Position numbers and translations under genes: made by a program. DNA of 64,000 nucleotides from Petrosia ficiformis. Its lineage: Eukaryota > Porifera > Demospongiae > Haplosclerida > Petrosiidae. A model generated the notes under the pieces. The model searched no databases and was not told the origin of the DNA. It saw only the letters and a program-made list of their open reading frames with translations. Positions 24,450-36,344 of the stretch are shown piece after piece. Where the stretch lies: NCBI GenBank assembly GCA_947044365.1, contig OX345636.1, positions 28,748,466 to 28,812,465 of the forward strand. The letters are read 5' to 3'. How positions within the stretch are numbered: position 1 is the stretch's first letter; each line of letters starts with the position of its first letter.

Positions 24450-27400
24450 TTAGATACATTCTACAACATAATATTTTAAAGCAACATAAAATCTTGACTG
24501 TTGCTTATGCATCCACAAAACTGCATGCTCTATGTACTTAGAAGCTTTGCTTACATCAAATGAAGGTGTGTCTTTATAAACCACTTCAAAAGCATGGTAA
24601 TGATGAGCAAAATTGATGGTCTCCAATAGTTCACACACTATATAATAATTCTCAACATCGAACACTAAAATTTCCTTAATAATACCAAAAGTAGGCAACA
24701 AATTCATCTTATGTAAGACAATAGCACCAGGCTTGTAGAATCTACCAGATAGTTTGAGCCAAGAAACTCTGTGATAATGAATTTTGTTTATAAAATGAGC
24801 AATACATAGAACAATGAAATATCAACACCTTGTTAGAAGAATGTTGTCATCCATGTTAGGAAAAACTTCAGTTATATTTGCTTTAAAAGGAGATGAGCCC
24901 AAAGGGATTTTAGAATCTATGGAAATATAAATTATATAGAATATATGGCACGTCAATAGCTCCTTTTTTGTCACAGAATGTACCAAGTCAATAGCAAATT
25001 ACATTTTAGTCATACAGGTTATAAAATTCACAGCTTATATATAGTCCAAGTTTGCTAAAGTACTGATATCCAAATGTAACTTAGATGTACTCTTTTAATT
25101 AAAACAAGTGTATCACATATTCATGAGCATTTCATAATCAAGGCTAATAATGGGTGAGAAGGTGTGTGCTAAATTTACATCTAAATTATTATATTTGTCA
25201 TCCACAGTCCATAAACAATAATTACTAAATACATAATCACATTACAAATAGTATACAAAATTATGACTTGTACGCAATTCTTTATGAAGCATAAATACAT
25301 GTACATTTATGTAACTAAGTACCTGGGCCACTTAAGTAATCACGATCTATCAAAAATTGGTCACTGTTCAAGTGGTAGCACATCAGTTGTTGATGATGGA
25401 CGGCAAGAGTTTTAGGAATATTCTTAAAGCATTTCACACGTCGAGCTATGTCTTTGAAGTAGCTGTGCTTACTTTCAAATCTCATAGACCAGAAACGACA
25501 TACAGGTCCACACCTTTAAAATGTATTGATTAAAAATGATCAGTCAGCAGGGTTAGGGCTGATTACAAAGGCATGATTACAATTAAGATTAAAATTACAC
25601 AAATTTGAAAAGTGTAATTACTATTAAGATTATGATTACACAAAAAGTGTAATTGATTAGAACTGATTACAACTGATTACAATTACAATTGTAATCAGCC
25701 CCAACCCTGTTAGTGAAATTTAGCTACTAATAAATTCCGGATAATGAACTAGATAGTGAAATTTTGGCGTTATGGAACAATCAGGATACAGCTCTTTAAA
25801 ACCAATATGGTGTTGCTCAATCAAAAGTCGTAAGAAAGCAACATTGTCTGAAGAAATTACAGGAGCCATCAAATAATCTAAAATAGTCAGCAAGAGTAAA
25901 AAGTTTTCCCAGTGTTTATCATTTTCAGGTATCATATCTCCTATCATAAGTGGAAACTTTCTTGCTAGAAACCACCATTGAGCTGCTAAAGAATATAAGA
26001 GCATATCATTAATCATTAATAGTTTCAACATTAGAAACATTACTAAACAAATCTGTCAGTATACCTGCTTGATTTAATCTCGAGAATGTAGTGTTGCAGG
26101 AGTAATAAAAGAAGGTTTGTCACTTCCTTCAACATCAGCATATATAAAGTTTTCAATTCTAGTGTTGACATCATCCAAAGTGATATACTTGCTTGATATC
26201 ATGACTTTCAACATTTCTTTCATCTCATATGGACCACAACCTTCAAGTATGTCATGCATCACATCTGGAACCAAACCATTTGTTACGTGGAAATATCTGG
26301 ACTCATTTAACACAGATTCAAAATTAACTCCATATGTAGTCGCATAGTGATCATGAAGAGCACCATGTAGTGATTGACAATGCATTGAATGTGTTTCAGG
26401 GGTTCTTCTCTGAAATACTTCAGCAACAAACTATAGTATAACACAAATAATAAGGAAAATAATTAAACAAACCAAACTCACTTTTGTCTTGATCATTACC
26501 CAAGCATAGTCGACACTTTCGAAGAGCACCAGATGGTGATTTAAAACCACCTAAATAATGTGACGCTAAATTATCTCCGGAGCATAGAGTTATTGTCCCA
26601 TTGAAATGATAGTTATTGTCATTATTCACAATAGTAATTCCATCCTATATAGTTAAACAATCTTAAAGACATAAAATAAATTATTAAGATTGTAATACCG
26701 TTTCAAGTACTCTAATGTCTTCCATAAAAGATTGCAGGATACTATTTGAGCCATATTTACTGATAACACTGCACTTTGCAACAGCTAATAATTGAATAGC
26801 TTTCAACGAAGAGCGTAACTTAGGAGACAAGTTCCCCAACACATAGTAAAAGAAACCTGTGATATAACGAATGGTCAAGACTGAACAAAACAAATTGGTT
26901 TTAGAGTATAAATCCATACATAAACAAACCTACCAAGTTTATGTATTTTAGATTTAGATCCAAGAGGATTGCATATTTCTACATCATCATAATAGATGTT
27001 TAGTTGAAGACTTTGTGGGTAAATGCTAAATAACTGATGTTGTTTAAAGTCAGACCCATCACAATAGTCTGCTAAAAGTCCATCATTACGTTTATGACAT
27101 CTCATAACCTTTTATTTGAGAACAAATACGCTTAAAATGATATCATATTACGAAGTGCATAAATACTTACCTCTTCAAAGATTGTTGGATTTGCTAACAA
27201 TTGCTTTAGTGATTGTAGGAGTGGTACTTCATAGACCCGATCATGAACAATTTTAATGTATGGCTTGGACTTTTTATTCTTTTTAATTAATTTTTGCCCT
27301 ACATTTCTTTCAACAGGTTCCTACAATACAATGATATACCAAATATTAGGCCTGTGCGATAATGAAAAAACCTATATCACGATAATAATCCCACCTATCA

Positions 27401-28117
27401 CGATAACAATTTCTTTTCGCAATAATCGACCTATCGCGATTATTGCACAGGCCTACCAAATATACACCAAATATACACACATACATGCACAAACATGTGC
27501 TTACCAAAAGTCCTAAGTATTCTTTGTAGTACTTTTGCTGGAGATATGTTGTGTTAAGAAAAGAAATAGATTGTCCCGCTCGAAATATTTTTTGAAGTTC
27601 GTTACAAATGTCTTGGCTTACACCATTTGATGATAGATACAGCATGACCTCAATTTCTATACTCTGTATCCTATGCTGAACTAATTCATTGATGTCATCA
27701 ACTATCCCTAAAAGAGCAGTTTGTGAAACTTTATGAATCTCTTTTAATTTTAACAAGAATAGGGCAGCAACTTTCTTCTGTATGACAGGATCCTGCTTAT
27801 TAACATCATCTCCCTCATTATTAACTAGAACTTGATTCAGAGCAAAGTCTTCTAACTGTATATCTTCTTCCTCGTGTGTGTGAACTGTAGAATCTAATAA
27901 TAATTATGTTAATATTTGGTTTGTGAATCTCGGCCTTGTGGTGTCGATATATATGCTTTTTAAATGAAGGAAACTTTTTGTATCTTCTTGGACAACCGTT
28001 AATTCCACATACAACTCTAAAGTTAGCATCGTGAGAATGAACAGAATGTATATGTCGAAGTACTCTCCTTAGAGAAGTCCCAGAAAAATCATAACAAATC
28101 CAACAAATTATTGCCAT
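24450..28117 (-). CDS. CMC-like transposase with C2H2 fingers
   Basis: The ATG at 28117 opens MAIICWICYDFSG and two C2H2 fingers (RHIHSVH; CGINGCPRRYKKFPSFKKHI with YRHH). Further exons, all on -, give GIVDDINELVQHRIQSIEIE (27346-27756), NPLGSKSKIHKLG (26875-27105), NLSPKLRSSLKAIQLLAVAK (26684-26917), CSGDNLASHYLGGFKSPSGA with CRLCLG (26420-26629), LVPDVMHDILEGCG (26074-26385), FKELYPDCSITPKFHYLVHY (25720-26040) and a C-terminal part ending at 24450. I know this order from a repetitive invertebrate and fish family and tentatively put it in CMC/EnSpm. The exons are mostly open, so it may be nearly intact; I did not resolve every junction. It starts about 65 bp from the divergent SAMD3-like gene, so both may share a promoter. 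Confidence 0.6.
25547..25709. mobile_element. Palindromic MITE in intron
   Basis: Left CAGGGTTAGGGCTGATTAC and right GTAATCAGCCCCAACCCTG form inverted ends around repeated GATTACAA units. The 8 bp outside match only at 5 of 8 positions, so a hAT origin is possible but not shown. It lies in an intron of the CMC-like gene. Confidence 0.55.
27347..27455. mobile_element. 109-bp hAT MITE
   Basis: The ends TAGGCCTGTGC and GCACAGGCCTA are inverted, and the core has TCGCGAT-like repeats. CCAAATAT is present directly outside both ends (27339-27346 and 27456-27463), a perfect 8-bp duplication as made by hAT transposases. It sits in an intron of the CMC-like gene. Confidence 0.85.
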
Positions 28118-28181
28118 GTTATTCCGATTAATGCCCAAGAGCATGCGCATTGCAACCAGTTGTCACATGTAAAACAAAAAG

Positions 28182-28589
28182 ATGTCTAAACGTGTTCTTC
28201 TCTGTTACCTACAAAAGAACAAAGTTGTAACAATACCAGAAGGAGTCTTTGATATAGCCCACTTGGAAAAGGAATTTATTAAGAACTTCTTTTTTGATTC
28301 AAATGTATCTGTAAGTATTGGATTTCAGAGATATGATCCTGAATGGGAGGAATATATTGAGTTGGATGCAGATACAGTTTTGAGTGATAAAGAAAAGTTG
28401 AAAGTTGTTGTAACACCGAGTATTGTTTCTCCAGCCTCTGTAGATGTTGATGTGAGTTGTGATGTTCAGTGTGGTTCTGATACCCCCCAAAGCACAAGAA
28501 TTCCTAACCCTTTACGGCTAGAGTTTGAAGAAGACTGTAGTGATACTCTTGAAACCATTCATTCTATCCGCCACCATAAACGTTTCTTA

Positions 28590-28631
<42 letters not shown>

Positions 28632-30213
28632 ACTAGCAAAGGTGGAAACTCATCGGAAACAACTTCTATACCTACAGTGCCTCTGAAACCAAAGAAAATA
28701 AAAGTCAACAAAGACTTGGACGATTCAATTCCCTTACCATCACCCTTTCCTTTACCTAAACACTTTGCAGCAGATGTTGAATTAGCTCTAAAGGCTAAAC
28801 AAATGACTAGGGAGACAACTGCTAAACTTATATCGTCTGTTGCTGGGGCAATGCTAAGTTATAAAAGATATCCTTCATCACAGGACTACTTCAATGTTGC
28901 CGAGTCTATTACAAAAAATTACCCTCACCACAAGGAAGCCCTAATGTAGGTTTTAAATGATTAACTTCAGTAATAATTCTTTAATTGCATCTATTACAGG
29001 GAGCAATTGTCTGCATGTTGCAGAACCGATTCAAAGAATTTAGAAGGGGAAGATCACAGAGAAAAGAGAGTCATTTTAAAGCAACTGAACAAGATATTAG
29101 TCTAAAACATGCTTCTCCGTCAATTACTACTGTCATTCCCTCTCCTGAGATCACTCCAGGTTAAAAAAATACATAATTATTAATAATTTCAACCTGTAAA
29201 ATTCAAGTTAGACATTCTTCTACAAAAAAATGTTTATAATTACTCACTATTCAGCTATTTTGTATTGGCCAAAATATGCTTTATCTAACCAGACTAATTA
29301 CTACCTTTTTCTGGATTTTATTGACATCAGACAAAATGGTGGAATTGTGAAGATTTGCATGTGGGAAAAATTATTTGTAGGAGAAGGTAGCTTTTTGATT
29401 ATTATATCACATTAAGCAAAATGTATTTCAGGTGAAGATGAAACTTCATTTAACTCTTTACCGACTATAATTGAAATAAGCATTTTCGTTATTAACCTAA
29501 ATTTAATTAGGAAATATTGTGTGGGTGGAGTCTTAAGATCTATATAGCTTTATTCAACTCTATAACTCTCATATTTTATAATACTCAAAATTCTAACTTA
29601 CTATGTGGAAAGAAGATTCTTTAACAAACCCATTGAAGTAAAATGTATGCTTCGCTTTCATCAGGAAGAGGGAAAGGCGAACGTTTGTAAGTATTGTAGT
29701 CGACGGGCAACGCCCACTTTTTGTCTACTCTGTATAACGCCTAAATTTTAAGCAACCATGACTTTTAACTCACTTAGTCATACAGAAGATCTTCTGAGAA
29801 AGCCATTGATACCAAAAACATGCTTCGTTAGCTACAGGAAAGCAGCAAGACGAGTGTTTGAAAAAGTAGTAGTCAGCGGCGACGCCCATACTTAGCGTCT
29901 TTCTCACTTTTTTTGGGCCTACAACTTGACGTTTTCCCTAATTTAAACTAACTAAATGTCTTCTTCGTAGTGTGTGCTTGTTAGTTTCTTCTATATTTAA
30001 AGATTCTATCATAAAATTGCCTTTTGCTATTTAGGTTGCAAATCTGCAACCTTCGTTAATTAATGCATTATTCAAAAGTTGCATATTTGCAACCTTCGTC
30101 GGTAAAGGGTTAAAAGACATAACAAACTTTTAAAAAATGAAAAGTCAAAGCCACATCCAAATTTAAGTGTTGTAGCCGAACTCATGGACAAGACATTTTT
30201 TTTGAGAAGACAG
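28182..30213 (+). pseudogene. SAMD3-like protein, cut by insertions
   Basis: The first exon (28182-28946) encodes a PB1/ubiquitin-like N-terminus (RVLLCYLQKNKVVTIPEG and VSIGFQRYDPEWEEYIELD), a run of 13 Asp, then PLPSPFPLPKHFAADVELAL and YPSSQDYFNVAESITKNYPH. A short exon from 28999 gives GAIVCMLQNRFKEFRRGRSQ. I recognise this order from SAMD3-like proteins linked to transposons. The splice at 28946 leaves the frame off by one. A later exon GEDETSF is split at TTAA by the piggyBac MITE and resumes as KRHNKLLKNEKSKPHPNLSV and AELMDKTFFLRRQ up to 30213, where piggyBac DNA begins. Its role is unknown; with the divergent zinc-finger gene it may form the second protein of one element. Confidence 0.6.
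29454..30109. mobile_element. piggyBac-type MITE
   Basis: Left end CTCTTTACCGAC and right end on - CCCTTTACCGAC, each directly next to TTAA (29450-29453 and 30110-30113). The 656-bp interior has no open gene. It contains a diverged duplication: blocks near 29620-29720 and 29790-29900 share AGAAGAT, ATGCTTCG and CGACGCCCA-like words. Repeated GCAACCTTCGT motifs lie near the right end. The insertion splits an exon of the SAMD3-like gene. Confidence 0.8.
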
Positions 30214-31453
30214 GACTTGCTGAGCAATCCATGTGACATATCGACTCTAATAAAGAATTATCCTTGAAGCCTATCATGCTTTCATCGACTGAAAGTTGCT
30301 GATTGGGAATATATGCTTGCTTGAAGTTTTTTATGATTTTGTCGAGTATTGGCCTTAATTTATATAATTTGTCATAATTTACACTGTTTGTTGATGGTTG
30401 TTCTTGTCCATTGTTTAGGTGCAGAAACTTCAGAATTAGTTCAAATCGACGACCTGACATAATGGAGCTAAAGTTCTCGCCAATGAATGGCCATTTTGTA
30501 ATCCAATAACAGCTACAAAGATAAGTTAAAATTCATTAAATGTATGCATGTATAGGAGTACTGTTTCACTTACCGTAATGTTGGGTATCCTACTAGGCCT
30601 ATTGCAATAATAATTGCCAGTAAGGCGTCAACTTCCTTTAGTACCATTGGCTGCCTTACCCAGTCATGCACTCTTGCCTTCGGATGATGATCTATGTAGT
30701 CCTTGTTACTCTCCATATACTGGTGGGCATATCTAATTGTCTCATTCAGAATTGTCTGCTTTACCTTGTCATCGATAAATAGGTTGAAAAAGTCAACCGG
30801 AGACTTCTCAGTCATGTCTGGTATAATTCCAGGTGTGATGGTAAAGGTAGGTAATGAATTTGCTACAGGATAGACCCCTACACAAAACGTTTAGTTTCAA
30901 ATAATAATAAGGATAACTACATTCATCTGTCACTGTTATAGACTGGTTATTTACTTACAGTAATATACTATTTATACATGTATATAATTTTTGCATTACT
31001 TGTGTTTGCAACAGGTGTCTGGAAATTAGTTGGGACAGTAGTCTGGACAGCAGTCTGAACTGTTGATGTCAGTGCAGGAGATGGAGAGTCTACATAATTT
31101 TGTTAAAATTAGTGTTTGTTAAAACTAGTGTTTGCTAATAAGTTTAACTCAAAAAATAAATCTAAATTATCATTTGTTACCTGTATTTTGTTATTATTAT
31201 TAATTTTTATTACCTGTATTTTTCTGGGTGGAGCTGTACTCTTCCTCTTCTGTAAGATAGCCGTCAAAATCATCATCAGATTCATCACTAGGGATCAATT
31301 TCAGTAAAAACTCTGGGTCAGATGGGACTGTTTTACCTCTATTCATCTTTGCAGGTGATATAATTTTTTAATAGCTGCTGGCCAAAATTGCGCACCCGCC
31401 ATTTCCTGTGGGTGTGGCCGCGGCGCAAAATTGCGCAAGTGTCCGTGAAAGGG
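30182..31453 (-). pseudogene. piggyBac transposase, 3'-truncated
   Basis: The ATG at 31346 begins MNRGKTVPSDPEFLLKLIPS with an acidic region before a donor. The next main exon (30570-30815) has PVDFFNLFIDDKVKQTILNE, TIRYAHQYM and DALLAIIIAIGLVGYPTLR. The next (30182-30460) has MSGRRFELILKFLHLNN and QQLSVDESMIGFKDN, the first catalytic Asp block. Everything after it is lost, because the piggyBac DNA joins the SAMD3-like exon at about 30213-30225. The right end CCCTTTCACGGACACTTGCG (on -) abuts TTAA at 31454-31457 and includes the palindrome GCGCAAAATTGCGC. No matching left end was found, consistent with a deletion. Confidence 0.7.
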
Positions 31454-31496
31454 TTAAAAATAGATGACTTAAGAGTTTCCAAAGGACTCTTTTATC

Positions 31497-31760
31497 TATG
31501 GGGTGCCATCTGTCTCAAAATACAGTGTGAAGTCAATGTTTAGAAAGTCATCGATGTTTAGCAATGTCATCGATGTTTAGAAAGTCGTCGTCGATATCGA
31601 TATTTAAAAAGTTGTCGATGTTTAGAAAGTTATCGATGTTTAGCAATGTCATCTATGTTTAGAAAATCGTCGTCGATGTTTAGAAAGTCGTCGTCGATAT
31701 CGATATTTAAAAAGTCGTCAATGTTTAGCAACGTCATCGATGTTTAGAAAATCTAGCAAG
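31497..31760 (+). repeat. Left TIR, ATCGATGTTTAG array
   Basis: Roughly a dozen units of the form GTC(A/G)TCGATGTTTAG(A/C)AA follow the tip, some with GATATCGATATTTAAAAAG variants. The right TIR (about 34660-34857) carries the complementary array. Both elements use ATCGAT-centred units although the rest of the unit differs. Confidence 0.75.
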
Positions 31761-31796
31761 TCAGTTACTTTGAGCCCCTCCCATATCCAAGGTATA

Positions 31797-32459
31797 ATGG
31801 CACAACATGTTGTGGAAGGGCAACAAGTCAGGTAAGTACATGCACTAAAGTACAGTATGAGTAGAATTATAGACTAATGTATAATATTAGTAAAATTTAT
31901 ATTATAAATTATATAAGTGATAGTACTAAATCATCCTTTAGAAGTTTGGGACGTCGTGGATATTGAAGATATTAAATTTTTACGAGGTTTGAGATTCACA
32001 TATGTGAAAATTGCAGAAATTGTAAGTATTAGTCGAGCAACTTTGTACAGAAGAATGGATGAAGAAGGTTTATCCCCATGCACATACACACATATTACAT
32101 ACGGGGCTTTGGATCAAGTTGTGAATAACATTAAACAACATCATCCTAACGATGGAGAACGTCTCCTTATCGGGCATCTTACAAGGCGCAATATTTTTGT
32201 TCCTCGTACACGTGTAAGAGCATCTATTCATAGAGTTGATCCAGAAGGCACGGCAATTAGAAGGAGCATAACTGTCAGAAGACGTGTTTATCGTGTTGAA
32301 GGACCGAATGCATTATGGCACATAGACAGCCACCATAAATTAATTCGGTGGCATTTTGTGATCCATGGTAGTATTGATGGTTACTCACGGGTGATTGTTT
32401 ATCTGAAATGTGATGATAACAATCGTGCATCTACTGTACTCAATTTGGACACTTGCTGA
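31797..32459 (+). pseudogene. IS3EU transposase, C-terminal deletion
   Basis: The main frame from 31917 reads [20 protein letters not shown] and [14 protein letters not shown] (helix-turn-helix), [20 protein letters not shown] (first catalytic Asp) and [20 protein letters not shown]. It is parallel to the first element but clearly diverged. It then ends in unrelated VLNLDTC, because the frame runs into antisense HECT sequence. The second Asp and the Glu are gone. A possible first exon (ATG 31797-31799, donor GTAAGT) precedes it, but its phase does not fit the next frame as I read it. Confidence 0.75.
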
Positions 32460-32461
32460 AA

Positions 32462-34559
32462 AGAAACAGCGACCGTGTCAAGTTTGAATTGCTTCGAACC
32501 AGCTCTAGAACATTCAGTGTAGATGACCATTCCACAAATAATCTGGTCTAGTTCAGCCTTCACTTTAAGCACAGCAAAATGCTTTGCCATTGATGACACC
32601 AACAACTCTGTATCTTCAAGGCGAATTTTATTAACTGGTATGGCAATGCCTAAGTCAAATCTGAAGTCATACTCTTCACCATTGATCAGCTCTTGCAACT
32701 CTTCCACTGCGTTTGCATTCTGAATCTACAATGATAATTATGTACATAAAACATAATTTTTAAATAAGTACAATTCTATAAAGATATAGATTTACCTTCA
32801 TGAGTTTCTGTTGAACCTGTTCATCAGGGACATCATCTATTGTAGCTCTAACATTCTGTACCCCATGCACAATGTAATCTGCAACTGCAGGTGAAAAAAA
32901 GGTGGGAGCTGAACCACCATGCACTAGTGATAAGGCAACAATTGAACCAATAAAATAAAAAGTGCACCTTTCCAATTCTAACATATTGTGCATGGGAACT
33001 CGTGAATTTTCTTTACCACAAAATAGTGAATTGTTTTGTGCAATACATCTCATCAAAATAGTAAAGTACTCTCGTAATGGGCCACCAATATCTACAGCAG
33101 ACTCGCCAATAAAAGTGACATGAAGTCGTTTTGTAACATCTAGTCCATTTCTTAATTTATAAAGTGTATCTGCCAATAAATAGCGTCTATGTATCATAAT
33201 ACGAACATTATCATGTATGTCAGTGGAAAGAACTTCATTGCGGTGACGTTGAAGAAGTGTGGGAAGAGTCCAGAGAGACCTATATTAGTTTAAAACTGAC
33301 TTCATTGTATGTATACGAATTTACTTGCAGATCATGTCACATACATTTAATCAATAATGACTAATGACTATAGTTATGCACTTACTCTTCAGTTGGTGGA
33401 GTCAATGGAGAAGCAACAGGTGGTGTAGGGCTTTGGTGATCACTATCTTCCTGATCCAATATACTCACATATTCACTACATCATGCAAAGACATTAATGA
33501 TTATAATATTGTTATATTACATCATTATCTTTGAAGTAATAAAAAGCAACTAGTATAATCATTGTACTTATATAACATGACAAATATGTCCGCACTTTGT
33601 TATTCAGACAGACAATAATTATGTATAATTATAATATTATATAAATTATAATACTAGTAGGGTGACATAACTATCACTGTATTAAGTAGGAATACACACA
33701 CACGGAATACATGCACACACACCTGTATGGAGAAGTCTCGTTCCATTGCAAGCAGTCTATAATAATGACCTATTTTCTTCATTAATATCTTTCACATCAC
33801 CATCTTTGCTTACATCAGACTCAAAGTCACACTGTATGGACAATATCTATGTGAATATGTCACTTCACCTAAAACTGACTATACCTTTAATTCTTCTTTC
33901 GCAAGAATATAAATTGGTACTTTGGAATTTCTGCCAGCTACAGCTGAGGCTGTCCACGTATAAGATGATGACAATGCAGGTATTACGAGAGATTTACTAG
34001 TACCACCAGCTTGCTGAAGTATGGAGAAATCAAATCTTGGATTTCCGCATCAGCAAATATCGAGTAAATTTCTTTAAAAATTTCTTCCTCCATGATAAAC
34101 GAATTTTCCCTATAAGGCCATGCTTAGCTAAATAGTTCCTAGTGGGTGCCCCCCTAGGAATACTGATGCTTTCATCTTTCCCAACATATGACTGTGGCAG
34201 GCATATGATATCCCTGTCATATGTGTACATTTTCTCCTTCTTAACAGGCTGCATATGGTCTCTTTTTCTTAAGAACACAGACGGCAACTTTCTACAGAAG
34301 TACATTTTTATTAATAAATAATTATTATATTTTCCCAGACTTATAGAAATACAAATCCATGCCTTTTAGGCATTTTTTTCTTAGGCTCTTCAAAATTGTC
34401 ATCAATATCAGAACAGGTAGATCTGTCACTACAGTCTGGGAAATCTTGTAGCTTTGACAGAGCAGTCGACAAGGCTCCACTAACTACTTTCTCAATGTCT
34501 TTTCTGCTAATCTTGTTGTCCAGAGTGTTAGGTGACTTGCTCTTGCGTTTTCTCTCCAT
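32462..34559 (-). pseudogene. HECT ligase lacking the C-lobe
   Basis: The ATG at 34559 opens MERKRKSKSPNTLDNKISR. Exons then give YDRDIICLPQSYVG and APTRNYLAKHGLIGKIRL (34030-34305), a Pro/acidic segment SPTPPVASPLTPP (about 33400-33470), and the HECT N-lobe HVTFIGESAVDIGGPLREYF, ERCTFYFIGSIVALSLVHGG (32760-33197) and MEELQELINGEEYDFRFDLG with VKAELDQIICGM (32462-32707). The reading then enters antisense transposase sequence. The C-lobe with the catalytic cysteine is absent, so it could not transfer ubiquitin. N-lobe block order matches the first element. I did not find its UBZ-like finger in a quick reading. Confidence 0.75.
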
Positions 34560-35368
34560 ATGACCAACAGCATGCAACCATGTGCTTATTACTATATATA
34601 GTCTACGTGGCCACACCCTCCAAGCAAGCATATATACGTATATACGTGCGTATACGTACGTCGATATTGATAAACATCGATGATTTCTAAACATTGACTC
34701 CAAACTGTATTAAACATCGATGACATTGCTAAACATCGACAACTTTTTAAATATCGATATCGATAACAACTTTCTAAACATCGATGACATTGCTAAACAT
34801 CGATGACTTTCTAAACATTGACTTCACACTGTATTTTGAGACAGATGGCACCCCATATTTATCAGATCGCACTGTACTTAAGTATATTTTATTAACTATT
34901 CCAGCTCCTGTACAGCATATGGGCTCCTACTATTCATTCAGGAGGTACTACTAGGGGTATGTGAAAACAATCTTAAAAAGTCCACTAAATACCCTGCTTT
35001 TATTGACTCAATATATTCTTAGATATAATTATTATAGTATATTCAAATCTGTTTTTATCTTATATTTTTATATCTTCAAGTTATATATATATTAATGATT
35101 TATTAGATCATTCATTATTTATATCTTAACCCTTAGCGGTCCACGCCCATTTCAAATGGGGGAGAAATACCTTTGAAAGATAAAATATAAAATATAAAAC
35201 CAAAACAAAAGATAGGATAAAGAGTCCTCGGACACATGCGTACACATTAACAACTTAGAAGAACTAAAGAAGATAAAAAGTGAGCATGGCAAGGGAAAGA
35301 TAATATATATATATATACATACTTATTTAAGTTGAAAATAATAAATAGATTTGCAAATTGCGATAGGT

Positions 35369-35960
35369 TCAATTTATCATGGGCCTGGAGCTGAACCAGG
35401 TAATTTGTTTGTGTGCCAGGAATATTTGGTGAGAATAAGCAATAACGACCTTGGCAGCCTCAAGAAGGATGGAAGTGACCAAACTAGAACTGTCTTGGGA
35501 GACAATGTGTGAAATGGCTTCCAAAGAAGATGATGGCAAATGACCTAATGATCCAATTTCAATAGTGTCGTAAGATGGACTCCATCCAATAACTTTTAAA
35601 TCAGATATCAGGTAATTGTACTCTGGTTTATTTAATTTTCGTTCTCTAGCCTGATTGAGGCCATTCTGTGAGTTTGTCGGGATAGTAAGTTCTAGTAGGT
35701 GGATCTGCTTACAGAGAGAATTGACTATAACTATATCTGGTCGCAATGAAGTAGAAAGGATATTTGGTGGAATAGTGGAAGGGGGAGTATCTTCGGCTCT
35801 CCACTGGTCAATGTCAGCATACAATTTGCTATCACTATGCAATAGGGGAGTTATTCCTTGTAATATTTTTTTCAAAGCTGAGTCGTGTCTCCAAGTATAA
35901 CGTCCTTGATCCAGGGAAGTGGGACAGCCATTTAGAATATGGGCAGTTGTAGGTTGTATC
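35369..35960 (-). pseudogene. LINE 3' end with restriction-like endonuclease
   Basis: Reads TTAHILNGCPTSLDQGRYTW then RHDSALKKILQGITP, followed by STSLRPDIVIVNSLCK and IHLLELTIPTNSQNG, NQARERKLNKPEYNYLISDL and a C-terminus ending at a stop. The H..C...H block and the RPD...ELT motif fit the zinc knuckle and the PD-(D/E)xK nuclease found downstream of the reverse transcriptase in early-branching LINEs. Only this 3' piece is present, as expected of a 5'-truncated copy. It lies inside the piggyBac element, so it is either a later insertion or carried cargo. Confidence 0.65.
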
Positions 35961-36344
35961 TATTAATAAAATAATTAACCGTTCACGTGAGATCATTGTA
36001 AAAAACGGGTGATTTTTTGAGAGATATGTTGTTTTATCTTGCTGCTTTTGAGCAGCTTTTACGCTTTCTAATGGTTGTTGGACTAGAGACAATAATTCAA
36101 GGAGATCTGCAGGTGATATCTAATCAATTTTAGACAGTTTTCTCGTGTCTACTGGTCATGAGCAAGGTAAGTTTGTTATATATAATAATAGTAATAATAA
36201 TGCATTTATAGTTACATATGAATGATGTAATGGAGATGTATATTATTACAGTGTGTATTTTGATAGTGCAAATGTTATATTATAACATATTGTAAGCAGG
36301 TAAATAAAAATGAAACCTTGTATACGAGTATTTACATTTAAAGA

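Larger units (their letters stand above)
31497..34857. mobile_element. Second IS3EU-HECT element, deleted
   Basis: 3361 bp. Both ends start TATGGGGTGCCATCTGTCTC and match on through AAAATACAGTGTGAAGTCAA. TTTATC lies outside each end (31491-31496 and 34858-34863), a perfect 6-bp duplication. The tip resembles the first element's (TATGG...GCCA...AAATAC.AGT). Transposase on + and HECT on - again converge, but the 3' ends of both genes are missing at one junction near 32440. Confidence 0.85.

Noticed and set aside
28279..28497. Open frames on - inside the SAMD3-like exon
   Set aside because: Shadows of the + strand gene, which has the family motifs.
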